From Gp1-AA133 sp963850425 (lineage in GTDB: Bacteria; Acidobacteriota; Terriglobia; Terriglobales; Acidobacteriaceae): 64,000 nucleotides of DNA. Within the stretch, counting starts at the first letter, position 1, and the number at the start of each line of letters is the position of its first letter. Of this stretch, positions 1 to 9,407 are shown piece after piece. A model generated the notes under the pieces. It was given only the letters and a program-made list of their open reading frames with translations. It was not told where the DNA came from and searched no databases. The position numbers and the translations under genes are program-made. The stretch is from the NCBI GenBank assembly GCA_963850425.1, contig CAWKLF010000001.1, positions 434,001-498,000 of the forward strand, in the 5' to 3' direction.

Positions 1-3000
1 GGCGACACCAGGGGAAGCAAAATTTGAAAGACGAGGATGTTGGGCAGCGCAATCCAGCCCAGCACGCCCTTGCGTGCGAAGACCCCGCGATGCTTATAGA
101 TAGCTTGCAGGATGCCGAAGGACCAGCGAAAGCGCTGGCGCATCAGGCCGTTCGCGGTGGTGGGCGCCTCGGTATAGGCGAGCGCCTGATCTTCGTACTC
201 GACGCGGTAGCCGCGGCGCAGCAACGCCATGGTAAGGTCGGCATCCTCGGCAACCGTGTCGACGTGAAAGCCGCCGGCCTCGCGCACTGCCGAAACTCTC
301 CAAGCGCCAATCGCTCCGGGAACGACGCTGACCGCGCCCATGGTATCGAGCGCGCGGCGCTCGAAGTTCTGGCTGGTGATGTATTCGAGAGCCTGCCAGC
401 GAGTCCACAGATTGACGCGATTGCCCACCTTCGCATTCCCTGCAATGGCGCCGACTTTGGGATTCAGGAAGTGCGGAACCAGGTGTGAGACGGCATCGGC
501 AGCAATGATCGTGTCGGCGTCGATGCCGACAAAAATCTCTTCGTCGGTGAGATGCTCCAATCCGTAATTAAGCGCCTCGGCCTTACCGGCATTTGGCTTG
601 GTCAGGATGAGCACCCGGCCTTCGGCTTCTTCCTGGGCAAATGCGCGGCGCGCCACTTCAAGAGTCCGGTCCTTGGAGCCATCGTCGATGACGATCACGT
701 GCAGGTTGGGATAATCAGAATCCAGCGCCGAGCGCACGGTGCGCTCGATCACTTTTTCCTCGTTGAAGGCAGGAATCAGCAACGCGACCTTGGGCTTGAA
801 CGCGGCAATCTGCGCAGGAGTTCCAATCGCAGGCGAGCGGACGCGGTCATAAACAGCCAGCGCGCCAATCAACAGCAGGCGGGACGTCATCAACAAATCG
901 CCGAGGAAAAATACCCAGGTGATCGACTTCATGCCGACGCCCCACATCCAGAATCCAATCCAGTTCAGCCATGCGGCCCAGCGCTGGTTGCTGGGAATAG
1001 GCGGCATGACATCCGCTTTCGTTTTGCCGAGCAACTGGAAAACGGGAACGATTTCGTACCCGCGAGCGCGTAAGCCTTCGATGATCATGGGAAGAGCGCG
1101 GACGGTTTCGCGGCGATCGCCGCCGCCGTCGTGCAGCAGAATGATGTTGCCGCACAGCTGATCGTTCACGTTGCAGGGTGGCAGGTCTTTCATGACCGCG
1201 GCAGTAATCTGCTCGGCGCTGCGATGCGGGTTCTCGCGCCAGTCGTTGGGATCAATGCGGTTGCCGATGGTGACGTAGCCCATGTCCTGGGTGACTTCAA
1301 GCGGCCGCACCTGGTCGGCGGTATCGGGCTCCTGATCGATGGAGTACGGCGGACGGAACAGAATCGTGCGAATGCCGAGGCGGCTGGCAAACAGGCGCTC
1401 GGTCAGATTCAGTTCCACCCGCATATGGCTTCTGGAGATGTCGCTGATATTGGGATGGGTGAAGGTGTGATTGCCAATCTCGTGGCCTTCTTCGACGATT
1501 CGCCGCGTGAGGCCCGGAGCATTTTCGGCCTGAATGCCGATCAGAAAAAAGGTGGCGGGGGCGCGCTCGCGCTTCAGGACATCAAGAATCTTCGGAGTCC
1601 ACTCCGGGTCAGGGCCGTCGTCGAAGGTGATCGCTACCTGCTTTGGCGTCGCACCGTAGCGCGCTACCCGATAAGGCTCGGGCAAGTCCTGAAAGGTCTG
1701 ATCGGTGATCAGGTTGGTGGAGGAATCGAGGGTGATGTCGCGTTTGCCGTCGGCCGGACGGGCTTCGATGCGCAGAATCTCGCCCTGTCCCTCCATGTCA
1801 ACGTCGTGACCGGGAGGAACGTCTTTCAGCTTGTCGGGTGCGGCCGAGTCGTTGGGAAAATCCCAGACCTTCCACAACGATCGGTCTTCTGAACCAAGCC
1901 GCCAAAGGGCAAAGGTCTTGATGCCCAGCGTGCGCGCAGACCGCATTTCGTTCAACGCAGTGACGGCGTCGAGAAACCACACGTCGTGGCGCAGATTGCC
2001 TTCGTCCATGTAGCTGAAGTGTGGGTTCAGGCTGTCGTAGTCGAAGTCGATATCTTCGTCGGAATCGCGCGCGCCGATCCAGGCTTCCTGCACCGTGACG
2101 TTGGTGTTCTTCAATTCAGGCGGAGGATTTTTCTTCGGCTTCTGCACCCAGTCGTAGCCGTAATTGCCGATGGCGCAGATCAATTTGTCGAGCGGGACTT
2201 TTTGCTTGGCGATCTCCAGGTTCTTGGTAAACCAGTCCTGGGACGCAACCGGGCCGGCTTCGTTCTCCGACTCGTGCTCGTCGTAGTTCATCAGGACCAG
2301 GCCGTCGGTCAGGGCTGCAATTTTGGCGTAGTCGAAATCCTTGTCGCGCGCGGGTACGCTGACGTAGAGTTTCATGCCCTTGCCGTGCAGGTCGGTCGAG
2401 AGTTCCCCCAGCAATGCGAGATAACCGGGCTGCGCGCTTTTCGCAAAGTCTTCGAAGTCGACCATCAAGCCGCGGTATTTGTCCGAAGCAAGGAATGCGT
2501 CGATCTGCTTGCGAAACGAAGCACGTGCCTCGGGATTCATCAGGAAGCCGGCGATCTCCGGCTTCCACTCCGTCTCGTCGAAATTATTCACCAGCGGAAA
2601 GACTTCCATGCCAGTTTCTTCCGTCTTGAGGAAGGGCATCACTTCGTCGTCGACGGATTTCACTTTGCCGTCCTTCACGACGGGAAAATATTTGTAGCTC
2701 TGCTGATCGAGACCTTGCACGGTTCCGTCTGGCCCCAGCACGTGCAGCCACTCGGGGTAAAGCAAATCGATCTGACGGGCGTACTCGCGCAACGATGAAA
2801 AACTGGCGGCGTCCCACTGAACATAAAATGCCGCACGGATGCCTTCATCGGCATTGAGCGTGACCTGCGAAGGAGGCTTCTTCGTCTTGCGGCGGCGCAG
2901 AGCCAGTTGCTTGCGCTTTTCTTTCTCTTTGTCTTTATCTTTGAGGGCGTGGATGGGCCGCTTCTGGTTGGGAAGGAACAGGCCGGGAAGTTGCTCGTCG

Positions 3001-3122
3001 CGGATGGCGGTATAAATAAAGAAAATGACCACCAGCGTGATGGTCACACCCAAAACGTCAAAGAGCCGGCGCAGCACCCGCCAGCGGAGTTGCCCGGGAT
3101 CGTAAAAAACGGGTTTCGCCAT
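1..3122 (-). CDS. GH18-like / polysaccharide deacetylase / GT2 glycosyltransferase fusion (3' end truncated)
   Basis: The frame is open from an ATG at 3122 to the window edge (at least 1040 residues), so the C-terminus is missing. Seen in order: an N-terminal membrane segment (about 17-39) and a Lys/Arg-rich stretch; a GH18-like domain with the signature GLMVDFEDF near residue 218; a NodB deacetylase domain with TFDDGPD (Asp501, Asp502) and the metal-binding pair His552/His556; membrane segments about 720-760; and a GT2 domain with DDGS (813-816), DAD (868-870) and QRFRW (996-1000), the hallmarks of a processive beta-glycan synthase. Family knowledge: PgaB combines a deacetylase and a hydrolase domain and PgaC is the GT2 synthase for poly-beta-1,6-GlcNAc, so this may be a one-chain make-and-trim enzyme for an exported amino-sugar polymer. 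The substrate is inferred and could instead be chitin- or hyaluronan-like. It diverges from the gene at 3226. Confidence 0.9.
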   Translation of the reverse strand, partial: MAKPVFYDPGQLRWRVLRRLFDVLGVTITLVVIFFIYTAIRDEQLPGLFLPNQKRPIHALKDKDKEKEKRKQLALRRRKTKKPPSQVTLNADEGIRAAFYVQWDAASFSSLREYARQIDLLYPEWLHVLGPDGTVQGLDQQSYKYFPVVKDGKVKSVDDEVMPFLKTEETGMEVFPLVNNFDETEWKPEIAGFLMNPEARASFRKQIDAFLASDKYRGLMVDFEDFAKSAQPGYLALLGELSTDLHGKGMKLYVSVPARDKDFDYAKIAALTDGLVLMNYDEHESENEAGPVASQDWFTKNLEIAKQKVPLDKLICAIGNYGYDWVQKPKKNPPPELKNTNVTVQEAWIGARDSDEDIDFDYDSLNPHFSYMDEGNLRHDVWFLDAVTALNEMRSARTLGIKTFALWRLGSEDRSLWKVWDFPNDSAAPDKLKDVPPGHDVDMEGQGEILRIEARPADGKRDITLDSSTNLITDQTFQDLPEPYRVARYGATPKQVAITFDDGPDPEWTPKILDVLKRERAPATFFLIGIQAENAPGLTRRIVEEGHEIGNHTFTHPNISDISRSHMRVELNLTERLFASRLGIRTILFRPPYSIDQEPDTADQVRPLEVTQDMGYVTIGNRIDPNDWRENPHRSAEQITAAVMKDLPPCNVNDQLCGNIILLHDGGGDRRETVRALPMIIEGLRARGYEIVPVFQLLGKTKADVMPPIPSNQRWAAWLNWIGFWMWGVGMKSITWVFFLGDLLMTSRLLLIGALAVYDRVRSPAIGTPAQIAAFKPKVALLIPAFNEEKVIERTVRSALDSDYPNLHVIVIDDGSKDRTLEVARRAFAQEEAEGRVLILTKPNAGKAEALNYGLEHLTDEEIFVGIDADTIIAADAVSHLVPHFLNPKVGAIAGNAKVGNRVNLWTRWQALEYITSQNFERRALDTMGAVSVVPGAIGAWRVSAVREAGGFHVDTVAEDADLTMALLRRGYRVEYEDQALAYTEAPTTANGLMRQRFRWSFGILQAIYKHRGVFARKGVLGWIALPNILVFQILLPLVS

Positions 3123-3225
3123 GAGTTTCCTATCAATCGTATGATGCAGGCGCAGAGGGGTCAAACCCTGTTGTGGGCGATTCAGCAATTCCCAAAGCCT
3201 GCGGGAAACAAGCTATATTCTTAGC

Positions 3226-4623
3226 GTGCGCGAACTTGTGCGCCAAAACATCCGGTTCTTTGGCTTTGCGGCGGCTGCGGCATTGATTGTGCGGCTTCTG
3301 TTCTTCTTTTTCGTTCCAAAAGTTACCGCCGACTCGATCTTCTACGCCGACCTCGCCAAGAACTGGCTTCTTCACGGGGTGTACGCACGCACCTACGATA
3401 CAGGCATCATCAATCCCACCTGTGCGCGCCTTCCGGGATATCCCGCGTTTCTAGCGTTCGTGTTTGCCATTTTCGGGCTGGACAGCTTCAAGGCGGCGCT
3501 TGCAATTCAGGTGCTGGTGGATGTTGCGAGCTGCTTTGTCATGGCCGACCTGGCGCGACGCTGCATCTCCGACCGCGCTGCGAAGGCAGCCTTCCTGCTT
3601 ACGGCTCTTTGCCCGTTCCTTGCGCAATACTCCGCCGCGGCCTTAACCGAGACGCTGGAGATTTTCTTCACTGCTCTAGCGCTCGACTTCGGCGTGATCG
3701 GTCTTCATAGCCTTGGATCTAGGAGCGTTCGCCCGTGGGCCTGGTGCGGAGTCAGTGTGGCGGCGTGCATCTTGCTGCGCCCGGATGGCGGCCTGCTGTT
3801 GCTTGCGATCGGCGCCTATCTGGGAATTCTTTTGGTGCGCGCGATCCGCGCGGGCGAACCGGCAAGACCGATTGTGCGCGCCGGGCTCACGGTCGCGGCC
3901 TGCGCACTCGCGCCGCTTGCGGTGTGGGGTGCGCGCAATCTGCACACCCTGCATAGGGCCGAATTCCTTGCTCCTCGTTACGCCAACGAGTTGAATGAGT
4001 ACGTTCCGCTGGGCTTCAATCGGTGGGTGAATACATGGATCGCGGACTATACCTCGACCGAAGAGATCTATTGGAATGTGCCGGGCGACAAGGTTGACAT
4101 CAGCAATCTGCCCTCGCGCGCCTTCGACACTCCCCAGCAGCGGGATGAGACGGCAGCGGTTTTCGACCAGTACAACGAAGCTTTGAACATCAGCCCCGAA
4201 CTGGATGCTCGTTTCGGAGCGCTGGCGGCGGAACGCATTCGTTCCCACCCGATTCGTTATTACATCACCTTGCCTGCGCTGAAGATCGCCGATATGTGGC
4301 TGCGCCCCCGCACTGAACTACTTCCGCCTGACAGCCGCTGGTATGAGTTCGACGACGATGCGAAGTGGCAGGTGCTGGCGATTGGGCTGGGAGTCGTGAA
4401 TCTGCTTTACGTGCTGGCCGCGATTGCAGGTCTGGCCCGAGGCGGCCCCATCGCTTGGGTCGGTTTACCGATTTTATATATAGTTTTGCGATCGTTGTTC
4501 CTGGGAACCATGGGCAATCCTGAAGCGCGTTACACGCTGGAGTGCTATCCCTGCCTGATTCTACTTGCGTCTGCGCTGTGGTCCGCCCCTCGTGCTCGGT
4601 CGCTTGACCACCAGTCACGCTGA
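3226..4623 (+). CDS. Polytopic membrane glycosyltransferase-like protein (PMT/ArnT type)
   Basis: A 465-residue protein with a GTG start. There are about ten hydrophobic segments, including one at residues 9-30. The first periplasmic loop has Asp/Glu-containing sequence (KVTADSIFYADLAKNWLLHG), typical of GT-C fold enzymes that transfer sugars from polyprenyl-phosphate carriers (PMT_2/ArnT/GT39-like). The C-terminal half carries a soluble loop and more membrane helices. In such families the first-loop acidic residues bind metal and the donor. The acceptor cannot be inferred. No strong Shine-Dalgarno is seen before the GTG. It diverges from the polysaccharide synthase-like fusion with a 103-base shared promoter region, so a role in envelope glycan or lipid-linked sugar work is plausible. 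Confidence 0.7.
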   Translation: MRELVRQNIRFFGFAAAAALIVRLLFFFFVPKVTADSIFYADLAKNWLLHGVYARTYDTGIINPTCARLPGYPAFLAFVFAIFGLDSFKAALAIQVLVDVASCFVMADLARRCISDRAAKAAFLLTALCPFLAQYSAAALTETLEIFFTALALDFGVIGLHSLGSRSVRPWAWCGVSVAACILLRPDGGLLLLAIGAYLGILLVRAIRAGEPARPIVRAGLTVAACALAPLAVWGARNLHTLHRAEFLAPRYANELNEYVPLGFNRWVNTWIADYTSTEEIYWNVPGDKVDISNLPSRAFDTPQQRDETAAVFDQYNEALNISPELDARFGALAAERIRSHPIRYYITLPALKIADMWLRPRTELLPPDSRWYEFDDDAKWQVLAIGLGVVNLLYVLAAIAGLARGGPIAWVGLPILYIVLRSLFLGTMGNPEARYTLECYPCLILLASALWSAPRARSLDHQSR

Positions 4624-5048
4624 TCGATGCGAATTCGCCGATGCGGGAATTGCCGGCGCGCTCCTGCTTTTGCGCGGCCCTGCTTTGGGGAGAATCGTGA
4701 CCTGCGGTCATCCAGCACTTCGGACTGATCAAAACTACTGGTGGGTGAAGCTCCGGCTCCCTACCAGTTTCCGGACTGTAAGCCGATGAAAATTGGAAGA
4801 TTCGTGCCGGAGCGGGGGCGCAGCTACGGTGGGATCCGGATGGGCGGTGGCACCGGCTTCCGATCCTGCGAAGGGGAGCAGCGGGCACGCCTAAATTATT
4901 ACAAAGAAACACTTGTAAGTTGTGATTGTCTGGTTGCACAATAGCGCCCCATCAAGCGACGAGGGTCTCAATCTCATTCTCAGTCGCGGAACAACAGACA
5001 GGTTTGACATGGCGATTCACTTGCCAGTGTGAATCTAAAGGAGATTTC
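4624..5048. other. Intergenic region upstream of the first Oar-like receptor
   Basis: No gene is supported here. Open frames exist but show no family resemblance. A TTGACA hexamer lies at 5004-5009 but has only a weak -10 (TGTGAA) 18 bases on. A good Shine-Dalgarno (AAAGGAGA) ends a few bases before the ATG at 5049. The A+T-rich patch around 4892-4935 is the likeliest place for promoter elements. Confidence 0.4.
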
Positions 5049-8000
5049 ATGCGCTTCTCCCGGGTAGGGTTGTTGGGGCTACTGCTACTCTCACTTGCGT
5101 CTTTTACATGGAGTCAGACCGGCACTTCCGCCATCCGCGGCACCATCACCGATCCGCAGGGACGGGTGGTCGCCAACGCCGACGTCACGTTGACGAACAC
5201 CGCTACTAATGCAACGCGAACAACCAAGTCAACGGACGCGGGTGTTTACGTGTTCGACCTCTTGGCGCCTGGCGACTACAAGGTCGAAGTAGATGCTACG
5301 GGGATTCAAAAAGCAATCAACCGCAGGAATTCACGCTCTCATTGGCAAATCGACCGATATTCCGATTCAGATGGAAGTGGGCACGACCGGTGAAGTGGTC
5401 GAGGTAACGGCCTCATCGCAAGAGGTGCTGGTCAATACCCAAGACGCCAGCCTGGGCAACAACTTCATCAACCAGCAAATCACACAGCTTCCGTTGGAAG
5501 CCCGCAACCTTGTTGACCTTCTCAGTTTGCAGCCCGGTGCCACCCGCGAAGGCTACGTTACGGGGGCGCGCGCAGACCAATCGAACGTTACGTTGGATGG
5601 CGTCGACATCAATAACGCGCAGACCGGGAATGCCGAGATCCCGCGCACTACCAACGCTCTCGTTATCGGCCAACTCGATACCGATCGCGGCAATATCACC
5701 ACTGGGCCGGTGCTTCGTCTGAACTCAGAAGGCGTGGAAGAGTTTCGCGTAACGACCGCGACGGCGAACGCTAACCAAGGGCGATCCTCAGGCTCACAAG
5801 TCAATCTGGTGAGCAAATCGGGGACGAATTCCTTCCATGGTGCCGGATACGAGCTTTACCGGTCGCGCGGGTTCACGGCGAATGATTGGTTTAACAACCA
5901 TTCAACTCCTCCCGTTGCACGCACACCCCTGCAGAGAAATACATTTGGAGGCGGAATCGGTGGCCCGATCGTGAAGAATCGGGTGTTTTTCTTCTACAGT
6001 TATGATGGGCGTCACGACGCCTCCGGTCAGCCCGTTTCAACCTATGTTCCACTAGCGAGCCTAGGACAAGGAACGATCAACTACAGATACTGTGTTGACG
6101 TTAACTGCAGCGCCACGGCTAACGCTTCTCTGGACGGTACCCAGGTACAGGCCGCTTATTCCGCCAACGGCGGGCCCGGCCTAAACCCGGTCGCGATGCA
6201 AGCCCTCGCGGACGCGGCCGCCAAGTATCCAGCCAACGATCCCTCGAATACCGACGGTCTAAATGTTGGGGGGTTCCGGTTCAATTCGCCGACCCCAACC
6301 CGACTAAATTCACATTCTGCAAAGTTCGATTTCAATCTAACGTCGAAGCAAACGGCTTTCGCGCGACTGAATGTGATCTACGACCACCAGCAACTGCGAC
6401 AGTGGCTCAACGATACGCCGTCTCCCCTGGTTTGGAACCATCCGTGGGGCCTCGCGGCTGGCCATACATGGACGATCGGCAGCCGGTGGGTGAACAACTT
6501 TCGCTATGGCTATACGCGCCAGGCTTTCACTGACGGAGGAGATAGCTTCGGAAATGACATCGACTTTCGCTTCGTGTTTACACCCAATGGCCAAACGCAT
6601 CCCGTAAGCCGCGTTACCCCGGTACATAACATTACCGATGATCTTTCGTACATTCGCGGGAATCACAATTTCCAGTTTGGCGTGAATATTCGCAAGATCA
6701 ATAACAGTCGGATAAGTTTCGCCAATGCGTATGATGTGGCCACTACCAATCCCTCGTTCTACCTGGGAGCGGGCGACCACGTCTCCAATGCATTTCAAAA
6801 CTATCTGATTGCCAACAATCTGCCGGGCGGAAGAGGTGGCGAGAGCCTCGACTCGACTGCCGAAGTTCAGAACGCCGCCACCGCAATCATCGGTAGGCTT
6901 TCGGAGTACACTGCGGATTTTACGTTTGCCAAGAATGGTGACCTCCTCCCCGCTGGAGCACCCACCACCCGCAATTTCGCAACCCAGGCCTACGACGGCT
7001 ATGTTCAGGACACTTGGAAGGCTAGGCACAACCTGACTCTAACCCTCGGGCTGCGCTACAGTCTGGAACGTCCCGTTTACGAGACAGTGGGCTTCGAGGT
7101 ACAGCCGACAGTACCGCTAGGAACGTATTTCGCGGAGCGGCTCGCAGCGGCCAACAACGGAACGAATTTCATCGACCCAGTTGTGATCAATCGCTCCGGA
7201 CCAGCCAATAACGGCAAACCGATGTATGACTGGCAAAAGCACAATTTCCAACCGCGCGTGGCTTTTGCATGGTCCCTCGACTCTGCCTCGAAGTCCGTCT
7301 TGCGCGGCGGATTTGCTTTGACCAATGACTACTATGGTCAAGCTCTCGCAGTCGACTGGGACCTCAACAATACTCTGGGATTTACGTCCAACTACACCAC
7401 TCCCGCTAACACGTACGACACCTTTCCTAACGCCGCAAACGGCTTCGCTCCACCTTTTACGGCGTTTGACCAGGATGTGCGTGGGCTGCTGCAACCCGAC
7501 CAAATCCCAGGCAGCCTGGTGTTCCCCTTGTCCCAACCATCGGACTTTGGGGAACGGATTGAGTCGTCCGTTGATTCGAAATTGCGTGCGCCCAAAGAAT
7601 ACGTGTGGAATCTGACTTTCGAGCGTCAATTGCCAGCAAACTCGGTGCTGACTTTGTCGTATATTGGCCGTTCTGCCCGGCGCTTGCTGGCTCGTCGCGA
7701 TGTGATGGCTTTCAACAACGTTCGGGATCCTCAATCCGGCATGACTTGGTACCAAGCCGGCACTTTGCTCGAGAAGCAACGTCAACAAGGCATCGACACC
7801 AGCCAAATCGCGACGATTCCGTTCTTTGAAAACCTTTTTCCGGCTGGGTTGGCAACGACAATGAACGATGCATTCGGTCTTGACCCAATTTGCTCAGACT
7901 CCGCTCCTAATGCACCTGGATTTGATCCCACATGGTCAAACACTCAGGTCTTCTATGCGATGCAGAGTCGTACACCAGCAAATCCGTGCTTCTTCTTCTC

Positions 8001-8933
8001 GGGGAATGATTGGACGGACACACAAGCTCTGATGGACCAAGTCATGGACTCTATCGGCGCACCCACCCGCTTCATGCAGCCCCAATATGGAGCTCTCTCT
8101 GCTTGGACCACGGTCGGCAATTCCAACTACAACGCCTTGGCAGCGTCCATCCGAACTCGCCTGTCGAGTTTAACTATGGATTTCAACTACACCTGGTCGC
8201 ACTCGCTGGATGATTCTTCCGGTCTGCAGTCCGAAGGTGCTTTCTCGACGGCGCCCTTTATCGTGAACCCGATTAAACAAGGCGACAACTACGCCAGTTC
8301 CGGTTTTGACATCCGCCAGAACATCAATGTCAACGCGATATGGCAATTGCCGGTTGGCAAAGGGGAAGGCCCTGATGAATGCCGCTCCGCGTGCGCTCGA
8401 TGCAATTTTCGGCGGTTGGCAACTGTCTGGCATCTATCCGTTGGAATTCCGGCCTGCCTTCGTACTCGCCCTTCGACGATGCCCGCTGGGCAACCAACTG
8501 GAACGTGCAGGCTAATGTGACACCCATTCACCCGATTAGCGCCTGCCCAAGTAGGACAATCAACGGGGATCCAAAGCTGTTTGGAAACTGCGATATCAAT
8601 GCCATCTACCAGAACTTCCGAAACGCCTATCCCGGCGAAACTGGTCCTCGCAATTATCTGCGCTTGCCCGGCTACGTTGATCTGGATCTGGGACTAGGAA
8701 AGAGCTGGAAGATGCCGTGGAATGAAGGCCATCAACTGCAACTGCGTTGGGACGTCTTCAACGTCACGAACACGCAGCATTTCGGCTCGATCGATTACGG
8801 CAGCCGCACGGGTAACGGTGTTGGACGTGACCCTGCCCTGCGACACCTCAGTGCGCCGAGCCAGTGGTCGAATTTCATTCAGACGCAAGGGCAACCGCGC
8901 ATTATGCAAATCGGGGCGCGCTACTCGTTCTAA
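5049..8933 (+). pseudogene. Oar-like TonB-dependent receptor, three +1 frameshifts
   Basis: Starts at ATG 5049 after AAAGGAGA. Corrected for three one-base insertions it would encode about 1293 residues: a signal peptide (about 1-23), a carboxypeptidase-regulatory-like Ig domain (IRGTITDPQGR onward), a plug region (LPLEARNLVDLLSLQPG, then TLDGVDINN) and a long beta-barrel ending in Phe. The breaks are near 5298 (extra base before GFKK), in a G4 run at 8362-8365 (LPVGKGKAL expected) and at a CC at 8438-8439 (GIYRWNSGLPS expected). Each is placed by comparison with the intact paralogue at 9408, whose GWQLSGIARWTSGF aligns exactly. The three insertions sum to one codon, so the last segment is back in the starting frame. 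This is either recent decay or sequence error. The family acts in outer-membrane import of oligomers or in surface assembly. Confidence 0.85.
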
Positions 8934-8954
8934 GGCTGTAGAGGTTTCAACTCA

Positions 8955-8980
8955 GGGGCGGACTTCGGCCCGCCCTTTTT
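8955..8980 (+). terminator. Rho-independent terminator
   Basis: GGGCGGAC, a TTCG loop, then GCCCGCCC (one mismatch), followed by TTTTT. It lies about 20 bases after the stop of the first Oar-like receptor. The stem sequence is nearly identical to that of the terminator at 13443. Confidence 0.85.
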
Positions 8981-9407
8981 CTTTGCTTTCCGCTTGCGTC
9001 GGACAAGCACCTCCTTGCGTACAGACTCGGTAGATATCCAACTATATTGAGCGATTCCGAGTCTGGGCATGTTCTCGGTTTGATTGTGGCATCGGGACAC
9101 ATTCACAACAATTCACGAATTGTCTCTACCGTTGTCGTTTACTGTTTTGTCTAGTGCCATCTCTGAGCATGCGTCGCATAGTCAACGCTGGACTGCACAT
9201 TGACGCGTAATACAAATGCAATTCACTTTGTTGATGTGCTGCCGTCGTAAAAAATTATTTCAGATTTGTTACGAACTTCTTGAAAGTCGTCAACGTCTCA
9301 CGGGAGAATAACGCGCCAAGGACGCAGGTTTTTCGCCTTCCAAAATTCCTGAGTCAACAAAACAAATGCCATGAGCGACCTCTCTACGAGAGGCGCGGGA
9401 GCAAGCA
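8981..9407. other. Intergenic region upstream of the second Oar-like receptor
   Basis: No gene is supported. The region is A+T-richer than its surroundings and holds a perfect 7+7 inverted repeat at 9108-9123, listed separately. GGGAG lies about 8 bases before the ATG at 9408. Confidence 0.4.
9108..9123. promoter_or_regulatory. Candidate operator: perfect inverted repeat ACAATTC-AC-GAATTGT
   Basis: Seven-base arms separated by two bases, about 285 bases before the receptor start at 9408. The symmetry and size suit a dimeric repressor site, but no regulator is known and chance occurrence in an A+T-rich stretch is possible. Confidence 0.25.

Noticed and set aside
5004..5033. Sigma-70 promoter before the first receptor
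   Set aside because: A good TTGACA is present but the -10 is weak and too close to the ATG at 5049.
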